DNA of 64,000 nucleotides from assembly GCA_963751955.1 (NCBI GenBank), contig CAVVWM010000011.1, positions 186,001 through 250,000 of the forward strand, given 5' to 3'. The position numbers were made by a program, and so were the translations under genes. Numbering within the stretch: position 1 is the stretch's first letter; every line of letters starts with the position of its first letter. Shown piece by piece: positions 1-7,674 of the stretch. Origin of the DNA: JABDIY01 sp963751955 (GTDB taxonomy: Bacteria; Actinomycetota; Acidimicrobiia; Acidimicrobiales; SZUA-35). Under the pieces are notes generated by a model. It ran no database searches. It had not been told where the DNA came from and saw nothing but the letters and a program-made list of their open reading frames with translations.

Positions 1-1
1 A

Positions 2-250
2 CCACTTGAGACAGAACCTCCCACACTCGCCCGCTGGTTGGCATTCACCGGAATCCTGATCGGTGGGCTGTTGGGCGGTCTGATCGGATTCGGAACGAGC
101 GATCTTCTCGGCTTCCCTCGACTGGTCTCGTCGTTCGTTGCACTCGCGTTCGCTACCGGTTGTGCCGTCGGTGTGGGAATCGTGGCCCAACTGACGCTTC
201 GAGCAATGAACGAGTGGAACGCAGTTCACCACCCCGAAGACCAACGATGA
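2..250 (+). CDS. C-terminal end of a small membrane protein (5' end outside window)
   Basis: The reading frame is open from the first bases of the window to a TGA at 248-250, so this is probably the 3' part of a gene that starts upstream; a TTG at 38 is the only in-window start candidate. The visible part has two hydrophobic stretches: a Gly-rich one with GG and GxG spacing, then an Ala/Val-rich one. A short polar tail follows. The stop overlaps the ATG of the next gene (ATGA at 247-250), which suggests one transcript with translational coupling. No family is recognised. Confidence 0.55.
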   Translation, partial: PLETEPPTLARWLAFTGILIGGLLGGLIGFGTSDLLGFPRLVSSFVALAFATGCAVGVGIVAQLTLRAMNEWNAVHHPEDQR

Positions 251-1029
251 GTGACATGGGCTGGAGCGAACTACGGGAACTGTCTGTACGGATGGCCTCA
301 GATGCGGGTGCTCTTGCGCTGGCTGAGCGAGCGGCGGCGGTAACCGATATCACTACCAAATCCTCGCAGGTGGACATCGTGACCGCTGCGGACAAAGCAG
401 CCGAAGCGTTCATCACGACACAAGTCGAGCGGCACCGTCCCAACGACGCCATCGTGGGTGAGGAAGGTGCCAACAAAGAGGGAAACACCGGACTCACCTG
501 GTTCATCGATCCCATCGACGGCACAACCAACTTCTACTACGGCCTTCCGGGCTGGGTTGTGTCGATCGCGGTCGGCGACAGCGAGGGCATAGGCGCGGCC
601 GCGGTCTTCGACCCGGTTTCCAACGAGATGTACAGCGCCCACCGCAAGGGCGGTGCAACCCTGAACAACGAACCACTGCAGGTTCGAGCCACCACAGAAG
701 TGCTGGCCCATGCCTTGGTGGGAACCGGGTTTTCCTATCTTGCCGAACAGCGGCAACAACAGGCGGAACTGTTGGTTGAACTCCTACCGCAGGTACGGGA
801 TATTCGTCGGCTAGGTTCAGCGGCCAAAGATCTGTGCATGGTGGCCCGAGGTGCTTATGACGCCTACTTCGAAGCAGGACTCAACCAGTGGGACCTTGCG
901 GCCGGTTGGCTTATTGCACGCGAGGCAGGTGCCCGGGTTGAGTTCCTCACTCCCCCAGAAGACGAACGGCCCCTGCTGCTCGGGTCTGCTCCACAACTGT
1001 TCGACCAACTCGCGGCGATAATCGGCTGA
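247..1029 (+). CDS. Inositol monophosphatase family phosphatase
   Basis: A 260-residue Mg2+-dependent sugar-phosphate phosphatase of the IMPase/SuhB/HisN family. The metal-binding signatures are present in order: GEEG (about residue 76), WFIDPIDGTTNF (about residue 87) and WDLAAGWLI near residue 215, matching the family's GEE, WxDPxDGTxNF and WDxAAG motifs. Length is normal for the family. The ATG at 247 overlaps the preceding stop and gives a normal N-terminus; the 29 codons open upstream are unrelated to the family. The substrate (inositol-1-phosphate, histidinol phosphate or another) cannot be told from motifs. A response-regulator gene follows 84 bases downstream. Confidence 0.9.
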   Translation: MSDMGWSELRELSVRMASDAGALALAERAAAVTDITTKSSQVDIVTAADKAAEAFITTQVERHRPNDAIVGEEGANKEGNTGLTWFIDPIDGTTNFYYGLPGWVVSIAVGDSEGIGAAAVFDPVSNEMYSAHRKGGATLNNEPLQVRATTEVLAHALVGTGFSYLAEQRQQQAELLVELLPQVRDIRRLGSAAKDLCMVARGAYDAYFEAGLNQWDLAAGWLIAREAGARVEFLTPPEDERPLLLGSAPQLFDQLAAIIG

Positions 1030-1113
1030 GCGCCAACCTACTCGCGCCGGGCCGGCTACAGCTTCTCCACCAGGCTGACCCCATCGACGTTGTTTTTGAG
1101 GCACCATAGAGGC

Positions 1114-1797
1114 GTGGGGACTCACATCTTGACAGTCGAGGACGACGAGCGCATCCGGCAGGCAGTGAAGCTCGCGCTGGAGGAAGAAGGCTGGGATGTG
1201 ACCGAGGCCGGGACCGGCGAGTCCGCTATGCACTCCTTCACCGAAAACCCTCCCGACGTGGTGCTGATCGACATCAATCTGCCTGGCATGGACGGCTTCG
1301 AAGTCTGCCGCCAGCTGCGCCGTGGCAGCGATGTCCCAATCATCATGGTCACGGCCCGGGCCGATACTCACGACGTAGTTGCCGGGCTCGAAGCCGGAGC
1401 AGACGACTACATGACCAAACCGTTCGCTCCCAAAGAACTATCTGCCCGGATCCGCGCCATGCTCAGGCGCAGCCGGAACGCTGAACAAGGCAATATGCAG
1501 CACGTGAAGGTAGGCGACCTGGAGATTAGCCCCGAGGAAGGAATGGTCACCCAGGGTGAGAACCAAGTGCATCTGACCAAAACCGAGTTCAAGTTGCTGT
1601 GCGAACTCGCATCTCAACCCGGGAAAGTGTTCAGCCGGGAGGTTCTCCTGGAACGCGTCTGGGGATATGACTACTTCGGTGACGGTCGGCTGGTGGATGT
1701 TCACATTCGACGGCTGAGGACCAAGGTAGAACCCGACGCGGCCAGCCCTCGCTACGTCGTCACCGCACGGGGCCTTGGCTACAAGCTCCAGCCCTAG
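1114..1797 (+). CDS. OmpR/PhoB-type response regulator (MtrA-like)
   Basis: A 227-residue DNA-binding response regulator. An N-terminal receiver domain has acidic residues VEDDE near residue 8, the phospho-acceptor Asp53 in VLIDINLPG, and the conserved Lys in TKPF. A C-terminal winged-helix domain (about residues 135-225) ends in the usual RRLRTKVE...VTARGLGYKL pattern. The GTG at 1114 is chosen because MGTHILTVEDD aligns with family N-termini; a TTG at 1090 would add eight residues. It overlaps the downstream sensor kinase gene. The pair followed by a GerMN lipoprotein recalls mtrA-mtrB-lpqB of Actinobacteria, so control of cell-envelope or division genes is an inference. Confidence 0.9.
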   Translation: MGTHILTVEDDERIRQAVKLALEEEGWDVTEAGTGESAMHSFTENPPDVVLIDINLPGMDGFEVCRQLRRGSDVPIIMVTARADTHDVVAGLEAGADDYMTKPFAPKELSARIRAMLRRSRNAEQGNMQHVKVGDLEISPEEGMVTQGENQVHLTKTEFKLLCELASQPGKVFSREVLLERVWGYDYFGDGRLVDVHIRRLRTKVEPDAASPRYVVTARGLGYKLQP

Positions 1798-3220
1798 TCG
1801 GCGCCTCGTTCTCGGCCGGATCATCGGGCTTCGAGCCCGAGTCTCGCTGTCGTACGCTCTGGGCGCACTGCTGTTGTCCACAGGTGTGGCCGTCAGCTCC
1901 TTCGTGCTCGCCCAACGTCAGCTTCTGGCCGAAACCGAAGAACTTGCAGTGGCCCAGATGTTCAACAATGCAGCCGATCTGCGCCGCGACCTCCAACTGC
2001 AGTCAGCCGCAATTCCCGACATCCTCGAAGGACTGCCGAGAACCAATAACGCCGAAGTGCTCTTGTTGCCAGCTGACGGTGAACCGCGCTCCCTTTCAGG
2101 TCTCGTCGTCGGAGACATCCCGATCGATCTCCGGGCACTCGTCGTACGTGGGCAGGCCGCCAGCAAGCGTTTCCAGAGCGAGGAGGGTGGCCAGTTCGCA
2201 GTCGGCGTGCGCATCGCAGAGATCAACGCCGACTACTACGAGATTCTCTCGCTGACCGACACCGAAGCCACACTGGCAACACTGCGACGAATCCTGATCG
2301 GAGCCAGCGCAACTGCAACGATCCTTGGTGCCGGGCTGGGGTACTACTTTGCCAGACGCCTTCTCCTGCCGATCACCAACGCCGCCCTTGCAGCAGAATC
2401 GATAGCCGCCGGCGACTTCGACACCAAGTTGGACGAACAGTCCGACCCTGATCTGGCCAAACTCACCAGCTCTTTCAACGACATGGTGGAAGCCCTCCGG
2501 TCACGGATCGAACGGGATGAACGGTTCGCCTCCGATGTCTCCCACGAGCTGAGATCGCCACTCATGACGCTTGCAGCCTCGGTTGATGTGCTCGAACACC
2601 GCCGAGAGGAAATGCCCGAGGCTGCCCGACGGGCCACCGATCTCCTGTCGAAGGATCTCCTCCGCTTTCAGAGGCTCGTCGAAGACTTGCTCGAGATTTC
2701 TCGTCTGGACGCAGGAGCCGTTCAACTGGACACCGACACCTTTGAAGTATTGGAGTTTCTGCGTCGAGTTGTCGCCCAGAGCCCCACCCCAGGCGTTCCC
2801 GTCGAAACCGAGGAACCAGGCGCTCTCGTAGTGAGCGGTGATAAGCGCAGACTGCACCAAGTGATCGCCAACTTGCTGGACAACGCTCGAAAGTACGCAG
2901 GCGGGGCTACCGCGATCTCGGTGGAACTACACAACGATCGATTGAGGATCAGCGTCATCGACGAAGGGCCCGGTGTTGCCCCCGGAGACCGCTTGCGAAT
3001 CTTCGACCGGTTCTCGCGGGCCGGGTCCGACGCCGGCCGACGCGATATCGCCAAGGGTGTCGGGCTAGGCCTCTCACTCGTGTCCGAACACGTTCGTCTC
3101 CACGGGGGCCGTATTTGGGTTGACGGCCTTACACCAACTGGCACGGGAGCCCGTTTCGTGGTCGAGGTCCCCGGAATCGAAACGGACATGACTGGCGAAC
3201 TGGAAGAACTGGCGCTGTAG
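1775..3220 (+). CDS. Sensor histidine kinase, partner of the upstream response regulator
   Basis: A 481-residue membrane histidine kinase. In order: a first transmembrane helix near residues 25-45, an extracytoplasmic sensor region of about 130 residues, a second helix near 172-192, a HAMP domain with ITNAALAAESIAAGDF, a HisKA domain with phospho-acceptor His257 in SDVSHELRSP, and an HATPase domain with N box NLLDNARKYA, G1 box DEGPGV and G2 box GVGLGLSLV. The TTG at 1775 lies inside the end of the regulator gene (23-base overlap); no ATG or GTG precedes the first helix, so the start is uncertain. The layout is MtrB-like. The extracellular signal is unknown. Confidence 0.9.
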   Translation: MATSSSPSRRLVLGRIIGLRARVSLSYALGALLLSTGVAVSSFVLAQRQLLAETEELAVAQMFNNAADLRRDLQLQSAAIPDILEGLPRTNNAEVLLLPADGEPRSLSGLVVGDIPIDLRALVVRGQAASKRFQSEEGGQFAVGVRIAEINADYYEILSLTDTEATLATLRRILIGASATATILGAGLGYYFARRLLLPITNAALAAESIAAGDFDTKLDEQSDPDLAKLTSSFNDMVEALRSRIERDERFASDVSHELRSPLMTLAASVDVLEHRREEMPEAARRATDLLSKDLLRFQRLVEDLLEISRLDAGAVQLDTDTFEVLEFLRRVVAQSPTPGVPVETEEPGALVVSGDKRRLHQVIANLLDNARKYAGGATAISVELHNDRLRISVIDEGPGVAPGDRLRIFDRFSRAGSDAGRRDIAKGVGLGLSLVSEHVRLHGGRIWVDGLTPTGTGARFVVEVPGIETDMTGELEELAL

Positions 3221-3239
3221 CATGATTCCGCTCGCATCG

Positions 3240-3329
3240 TCGGCGCCGGGGCGCCGACTCCGGTCGCTCCAATCGCTTCGCTATGTTGCATTCGTGCTCA
3301 TGCTGCTTCGTCCCTCCGCAGCCTGGCGG
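3240..3329. repeat. Intergenic hairpin plus copy of a dispersed GC-rich repeat
   Basis: Between the kinase stop and the lipoprotein start lies a near-palindrome at 3240-3257 (TCGGCGCC, two bases, GGCGCCGA). At 3304-3322 follows TGCTTCGTCCCTCCGCAGC. The same 19-mer recurs with one mismatch at 62531-62549 on this strand, and on the opposite strand inside each unit of the 121-bp array at 40 kb. The segment is therefore read as intergenic, although it is open in frame with the next gene. No T-tract follows the palindrome. Confidence 0.55.
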
Positions 3330-4019
3330 GTGCGTGCCCGTTCCACGGAGGGTCGAGCTAGTCGTTTGTTGGCAGTCGTCATTGTGGTGGCGACCCTCGC
3401 AGGGTGTGTGTCGCCGCAGGAGAAGGCAGCGGAGGTCATTCCAGAGGTTCCCTATGATCTGCTCGGGCCGGCCAGCACCACGACCGAACCCGTGCCGGAG
3501 ATCGAAGGCCGATTCGAGCTCGACCTCTATTTCTTGGCTGAAGAAGACGACTCGCTGTGGCGAATCACTCGGTCGAGGGAACAACGGCCCGGTATCCAAG
3601 AGGCCCTCGAACTACTGGTGGCGGGTCCAACAGAAGCAGAATCCGAGGTCCTACCCGTCAGAGCCCGGCTCTCGGAGTCACTCAATCCCGTCGCAGGGCA
3701 ACCGGTGGGCGGCCTCCTGTCAATCACAGTGTCCGACGAAGCGCAGTTTCGAGAAAACACCAACAACCGGTTTTCAACCCAGGTGATCGTCTGCACAATG
3801 ACCCAGTTCGACTCCGTGAATGCGGTGGAGTTGCGGGACACCTCGGGACCGATACAACTCTCAGGCATCGATGCAGAGACCATCGGAGAGCAAGCCACGA
3901 AGTCCAACTACAACGATTGCGAGGCGGGGGATCTTTCCAACGCCCTGCCCGAGGGCGAAAGCGAGGCCGGCGACGCCACGACCGACACGACCGACACGAC
4001 CGACACGACCGACGGATGA
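3330..4019 (+). CDS. GerMN-domain lipoprotein (LpqB-like position)
   Basis: A predicted 229-residue lipoprotein. From the GTG at 3330 the N-terminus is Arg-rich, followed by a hydrophobic stretch ending in the lipobox LAGC, so it should be lipidated and face outward. The middle part (about residues 55-190), with ALELLVAGPTEAE and a following beta-rich region, fits the GerMN (sporulation/spore germination) domain that also occurs in mycobacterial LpqB. The C-terminus is acidic and ends in TDTTDTTDTTDG, encoded by a 9-bp tandem repeat. An earlier ATG at 3222 would translate the upstream dispersed repeat and is rejected. The role is probably modulation of the adjacent sensor kinase, by analogy with LpqB-MtrB. 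Confidence 0.75.
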   Translation: MRARSTEGRASRLLAVVIVVATLAGCVSPQEKAAEVIPEVPYDLLGPASTTTEPVPEIEGRFELDLYFLAEEDDSLWRITRSREQRPGIQEALELLVAGPTEAESEVLPVRARLSESLNPVAGQPVGGLLSITVSDEAQFRENTNNRFSTQVIVCTMTQFDSVNAVELRDTSGPIQLSGIDAETIGEQATKSNYNDCEAGDLSNALPEGESEAGDATTDTTDTTDTTDG

Positions 4020-4038
4020 CGCCCGAATTTGACTTGTC

Positions 4039-4081
4039 CTACGGTCGCTATCGGGAACGAAGTTCCCGATAGCGACCGTAG
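4039..4081. terminator. Perfect 20-bp inverted repeat downstream of the lipoprotein gene
   Basis: Arms 4039-4058 and 4062-4081 are exact reverse complements separated by GAA, giving a 20-bp stem with a 3-base loop. It sits 19 bases after the lipoprotein stop and 36 bases before the galactokinase ATG. There is no U-tract on either side, so it is either a factor-assisted terminator or processing hairpin, or a protein-binding palindrome. The symmetry itself is certain; the function is inferred from position. Confidence 0.6.
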
Positions 4082-4117
4082 ATTATTGGGCATGAACCTC
4101 ACCAGGCAGAGCTTCAC

Positions 4118-5227
4118 ATGAGTCATTCCTTCACCTCGTTCGCGCCAGGGAGGGTGAATCTCATCGGCGAGCACACCGACTACACCGGTGGCTTGGTTCT
4201 GCCTATGGCACTCGATCTGGGCATCACGATCACGGGCCGGCTCACCGAGAACGTGATCTCTGCCCGTTCCTCGAACCAGGCCGACGATGTGCACATCACG
4301 CTCCCTGTAGAGCCACGAACGATTCGAACCTGGGGCCGCTACCTAGCGGCAGCAGCGATGCGTGCCCACAACGGCAAAGGCCTCGATGTGAACATCGAGT
4401 CAAGCCTCCCAGCGGGTGGAACAGGATTGTCGACATCGAGCGCCCTGACATGCGCGGCTCTGCTCGCCCTTGTCGGCGACGGCAATCGGCGCGAACTTGC
4501 CAAGATGGCGAGGGAGTCCGAGCAAGACGCGACCGGAGTTCAAATCGGCCTGATGGATCAGCTCTCCAGCCTTTTTGGTGTCTCAGGATCTGCATTGTTG
4601 ATCGATTGCCACGATCTGAGTATCCAGCCCGTGCCGGTTCCCGACGGTCTGGAGATCCTCGTCGTCCACTCCGGTCAACAGCGAGAGATCGCCGAGTCCG
4701 AATACAGCACACGCCGTGAAGCCTGTTTCGAAGCCGAGAAGACCATTGGACCGCTCCGCCTAGCCACCTTGGACGCGGTGGAAACCCTGATCGACCCGAT
4801 GATGAGAAAACGGGCGCGTCACGTGGTCGGAGACAACCAGAGGGTTCGCATGATGGCCGACGCCTTCACCGCCAACGACATCGATCGGGCGGCCGACATC
4901 CTCACCGATGGACACCGGAGTTACGCCGACAACTTCGAGGCGTCGACGCCCACAGTTGAAGACATGGTGAACCACCTCGTTGCTCAGCCTGGGATTCTCG
5001 CCGCTCGCCTTACCGGAGGCGGGTTCGGTGGTTCAATCGTCGCGTTCGCCGAACCGGGCGCAGATCCCCATGTCGAAACTTGGTGGACTCGGCCGCCCCC
5101 AGCCAAGGCGCACACATCACCTGGGAGTGATGTGTGCGCCGGTGCGAGTCGAGTGCTGGGAGGGACCACGAAGCGAGGTGGCAGTGCGACAAAGGAGCGA
5201 GCCGCCGAGTGGGGACGTGGGCCCTGA
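4118..5227 (+). CDS. galK: Galactokinase with an aberrant C-terminus
   Basis: A GHMP-family kinase that phosphorylates galactose at C1 (Leloir pathway). Motifs in order: APGRVNLIGEHTDYTGG near residue 8, the ATP loop LPAGGTGLSTSSAL near residue 95, and the third GHMP motif LTGGGFGGSIVAF near residue 295. After about residue 325 the sequence becomes low-complexity and Arg/Gly-rich to residue 369 and resembles no galactokinase. In the alternative frame the tail reads ...SQGAHITWE followed by a TGA at 5128-5130, a more typical ending. One base missing in the C-run near 5095 would explain this. The gene runs into a hairpin (5107-5140) and a minisatellite. Confidence 0.85.
   Translation: MSHSFTSFAPGRVNLIGEHTDYTGGLVLPMALDLGITITGRLTENVISARSSNQADDVHITLPVEPRTIRTWGRYLAAAAMRAHNGKGLDVNIESSLPAGGTGLSTSSALTCAALLALVGDGNRRELAKMARESEQDATGVQIGLMDQLSSLFGVSGSALLIDCHDLSIQPVPVPDGLEILVVHSGQQREIAESEYSTRREACFEAEKTIGPLRLATLDAVETLIDPMMRKRARHVVGDNQRVRMMADAFTANDIDRAADILTDGHRSYADNFEASTPTVEDMVNHLVAQPGILAARLTGGGFGGSIVAFAEPGADPHVETWWTRPPPAKAHTSPGSDVCAGASRVLGGTTKRGGSATKERAAEWGRGP
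5107..5140. terminator. 14-bp hairpin at the galactokinase 3' end
   Basis: GGCGCACACATCAC (5107-5120) and its exact reverse complement (5127-5140) flank a six-base loop. The probable original galK stop (TGA 5128-5130 in the shifted frame) lies in the 3' arm. That placement would suit a stop-proximal terminator or an mRNA 3'-end stabiliser. No U-tract follows. Confidence 0.5.
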
Positions 5228-5240
5228 AGAACCGGCGACG

Positions 5241-5416
5241 ACAACGGAACCTCCGTGACAACGGAACCTCCGTGACAACGGAACCTCCATGACAACGGAA
5301 CCTCCGTGACAACGGAACCTCCGTGACAACGGAACCTCCGTGACAACGGAACCTCCGTGGCAACGGAACCTCCGTGGCAACGGCCACCCTGGAGGGGCAA
5401 CGGCCACCCTGGAGGG
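5241..5416. repeat. 17-bp minisatellite (8 copies) plus 2 copies of a 20-bp unit
   Basis: Eight head-to-tail copies of ACAACGGAACCTCCGTG run from 5241 to 5376 (one A for G change in copy 3; the last copy starts with G). Two copies of a related 20-bp unit GCAACGGCCACCCTGGAGGG follow at 5377-5416. Each 17-mer contains the mini-hairpin ACGGA-ACC-TCCGT. The array begins 13 bases after the galK stop as read and ends 8 bases before the 3' end of a tRNA gene. There are no spacers, so it is not CRISPR. Confidence 0.9.
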
Positions 5417-5424
5417 GCATTACG

Positions 5425-5497
5425 TGGAGGTGAGGGGAATTGAACCCCTGGCCTCCTCGATGCGACCGAGGCGCTCTACCAACTGAGCTACACCCCC
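5425..5497 (-). tRNA. tRNA-Ala (anticodon CGC)
   Basis: Read on the minus strand, the cloverleaf has a GGGGGTG acceptor pairing with CACCTCC, a D-arm GCTCAGTTGGTAGAGC, anticodon stem CCTCG/CGAGG with loop GTCGCAT (anticodon CGC), and a T-arm with GGTTCAATTCC. Discriminator A is at 5425. CCA is not encoded. It reads GCG alanine codons. Confidence 0.95.
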
Positions 5498-5516
5498 TTG
5501 AAACGGGAGTGTGAGC

Positions 5517-6017
5517 TTACCCGTAGTTGACCAGAAGTTCGTCGTCTTCGAGGTACTCATACGGCGACTCATCGTCGTCCTGTTCATAGTCATCCAGGTA
5601 GATAACCGTCTCCCGACGCTCGACCTCACGCCCACCAGCGCGGTTGGCAAAGGCTACGAATGTCGCCAGAAGAACATCCATCGTGAGATGGAGCCCGACG
5701 AAGAGACCGCCGCCGATAACCGCGGCGACGAGGGAGACCACGACCGAGATGCAAAGAGCGAGAAAGATCTGTCGACGCCGACTGTGGACCGGCTGGGCAC
5801 GCCACTTGGTAGGACTGGTTGCCAGCTGGGAACCACTGGATCGTTCCAGGATTACTTCCTCGGGCGCACGTCCCATGGCGGTCAGCTGCTGACGGAACGA
5901 TCCGATCGAGTCATGCTCACGCGTTCGGAGCGAACGGACAAATGGCACTACGAGCCAGGCGATCCAGAGGCCGCCTACAGCGGCGAGAATGAGCATTTGC
6001 CAGAGGGGCAGCGGCAT
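5517..6017 (-). CDS. Small two-helix membrane protein of unknown function
   Basis: A 166-residue protein with an N-terminal hydrophobic helix (about residues 5-28), a basic/polar cytoplasmic-looking stretch, a second long hydrophobic region (about residues 83-118) and a strongly acidic C-terminus rich in Asp, Glu and Tyr (from about residue 140). The basic RSRRRQ just before the second hydrophobic region supports an inside orientation there. It lies 19 bases upstream of the tRNA-Ala gene on the same strand and is divergent from moaA. No family is recognised. Confidence 0.6.
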   Translation of the reverse strand: MPLPLWQMLILAAVGGLWIAWLVVPFVRSLRTREHDSIGSFRQQLTAMGRAPEEVILERSSGSQLATSPTKWRAQPVHSRRRQIFLALCISVVVSLVAAVIGGGLFVGLHLTMDVLLATFVAFANRAGGREVERRETVIYLDDYEQDDDESPYEYLEDDELLVNYG

Positions 6018-6138
6018 TGATACATGTACTTTCTTGGGAACGGTGGGTATCTCTGCCCATTATTAGTCGAAGGTTTCGCGGCATCTGTTGGCATCCCCCG
6101 ACATTGGTCCAAGGTCGTGCCGGTTGTACGGTACGTGG

Positions 6139-7122
6139 ATGGCCGGTGAGTTGATCGACACATTCGGGCGGGTTCACACCGACCTTCGGATCTCAGTCAC
6201 CGACCGCTGCAACTTCCGTTGCGCCTATTGCATGCCTGAAGAGGGCATGGAGTGGCTGGAGCGGGGAGGGATTCTCACCTACGAGGAGATCGAAAGGATC
6301 GCTTCGATCCTGGTGCACGAGGCTGGCGTGAAGTCGATTCGGCTGACCGGTGGAGAGCCCACCGTGCGTGCCCGCCTCCCGTTGCTCGTAACCCGACTGG
6401 CGGCTCTCGGGGTTGAACTCTCGATGACAACGAACGGTGCAACGCTGTCTTTGATCGCCAACGACCTGAGGGCGGCCGGTCTCCAGCGGCTCAACATCAG
6501 CATCGACACACTTCGCCAAGAGCGGTTCCTCGAACTCACCAAACGAAACGAACTCGATCGGGTTCTGGAGGGAATCCAAACTGCGGTCTCAGCAGGATTT
6601 GATCCGGTGAAGCTCAACGTCGTGGCCATGAGAGGCATCAACGACGATGAGATCCTCGACTTTTTGCGTTTCGGACAGAACAACGGCGTCATCGTTCGAT
6701 TCATCGAGTTCATGCCGTTGGACGCCCAGGGCCAATGGTCCAACGATCGGGTCGTCCCAGCCAAAGAAATTCTCGACATTGCGGGGAGCGAGTTCGATTT
6801 TGCGCCGATCACGCGAGGCTCCTCACCGGCGGAACGTTTCCGGTTCGCCGATGGTTCTGGTGAGTTTGGCGTGATTGCGAGCGTCACAGAACCCTTCTGC
6901 GAAGCCTGTGACCGCATGCGGCTGACCGCCGATGGCCAGTTGCGCAACTGCCTCTTTGCGTTGGGACACACTGACCTCCGGTTACTTCTACGAGCGGGGG
7001 CCTCCGACGAAGAAATCCTCGAGGCGATCCGTGGCGAAGTCAAGGCAAAGTGGTCAGGCCATGCGATCAACCAGGTCCACTTCATTCGTCCTACCAAGTC
7101 CATGAGCCAACTCGGCGGGTAA
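6139..7122 (+). CDS. moaA: GTP 3',8-cyclase MoaA (molybdenum cofactor step 1)
   Basis: A 327-residue radical SAM enzyme that, with MoaC, converts GTP to cyclic pyranopterin monophosphate. The N-terminal cluster motif CNFRCAYC (CxxxCxxC) follows RISVTDR; LTGGEPTVR is the SAM-contacting GGE motif. The C-terminal second-cluster Cys set is CEACDRMRLTADGQLRNC. The protein ends in the conserved Gly-Gly, whose tail is needed for catalysis in the family. The ATG at 6139 is preferred over a frame-open ATG at 6088 because MAGELIDTFGRVHTDLR matches family N-termini. moaC follows after 37 bases. Confidence 0.95.
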   Translation: MAGELIDTFGRVHTDLRISVTDRCNFRCAYCMPEEGMEWLERGGILTYEEIERIASILVHEAGVKSIRLTGGEPTVRARLPLLVTRLAALGVELSMTTNGATLSLIANDLRAAGLQRLNISIDTLRQERFLELTKRNELDRVLEGIQTAVSAGFDPVKLNVVAMRGINDDEILDFLRFGQNNGVIVRFIEFMPLDAQGQWSNDRVVPAKEILDIAGSEFDFAPITRGSSPAERFRFADGSGEFGVIASVTEPFCEACDRMRLTADGQLRNCLFALGHTDLRLLLRAGASDEEILEAIRGEVKAKWSGHAINQVHFIRPTKSMSQLGG

Positions 7123-7159
7123 GCGGTCCATCGCGACGCCTGGGGCTAGTCTGACCTGC

Positions 7160-7642
7160 ATGTCTGAACGAGAGCTGACCCACCTCGATCCGCTAGGGCG
7201 GGCCCGTATGGTCGACGTCACTCCCAAAGACCCGACCCATCGTCGCGCTACCGCCCGCGGGCGGGTGAGTATGGAACCCGAGACCACAAGCCTGATCGCA
7301 CGAGGGGCTGTGGCCAAGGGCGACGTGCTCGCAGTTGCCCGAATTGCGGGCATCCAGGCGGCAAAACGCACACCCGATCTGCTTCCGCTCTGTCACCAAC
7401 TGATGATCGGTTCAGTCGTAGTGCATTTCGAACTCGGAGATGACTACGTGGAGGTTGAGGCCACGGTCGACACCGTCGACCGAACCGGCGTCGAAATGGA
7501 AGCACTGACAGCCTGTTCGATCGCAGCACTCACTATCTACGACATGTGCAAGTCAGCGGACAAGACCATGGTCATCGGCGAGATCGCCCTCTGGGAGAAG
7601 ACCGGTGGAAAGTCCGGTCCCTTCCGTCGCCAGGCCTCCTGA
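7160..7642 (+). CDS. moaC: Cyclic pyranopterin monophosphate synthase MoaC
   Basis: A 160-residue partner of MoaA in molybdenum cofactor synthesis. Conserved elements: LTHLDPLGRARMVDV at the N-terminus, the LLPLCHQL segment (usually LCHPL, so a Pro to Gln change at a conserved spot), TGVEMEALTA, and the active-site region YDMCKSADKTMVIG, ending with GGKSG. Length is typical. It is transcribed with moaA and is convergent with moeA, 32 bases downstream. Confidence 0.95.
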   Translation: MSERELTHLDPLGRARMVDVTPKDPTHRRATARGRVSMEPETTSLIARGAVAKGDVLAVARIAGIQAAKRTPDLLPLCHQLMIGSVVVHFELGDDYVEVEATVDTVDRTGVEMEALTACSIAALTIYDMCKSADKTMVIGEIALWEKTGGKSGPFRRQAS

Positions 7643-7674
7643 AGAGCAGCCACCATGTTCGACGCGATCGCTGA

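Noticed and set aside
3222..3329. ATG at 3222 as the start of the GerMN lipoprotein
   Set aside because: It would translate an intergenic palindrome and a dispersed repeat and put 90 or so bases of unrelated sequence before the signal peptide.
5241..5416. CRISPR array
   Set aside because: Repeats are head to tail with no spacers, and no cas genes are present. The same holds for the arrays at 27.4, 29.4, 40.1 and 58.4 kb.
4984..5420. Repetitive proteins read from the 17-bp array (VTEVPLSRRFRCHGGS-type)
   Set aside because: All minus-strand frames are open only because the 17-bp unit lacks stops; the period is not a multiple of three and no start or ribosome site fits.
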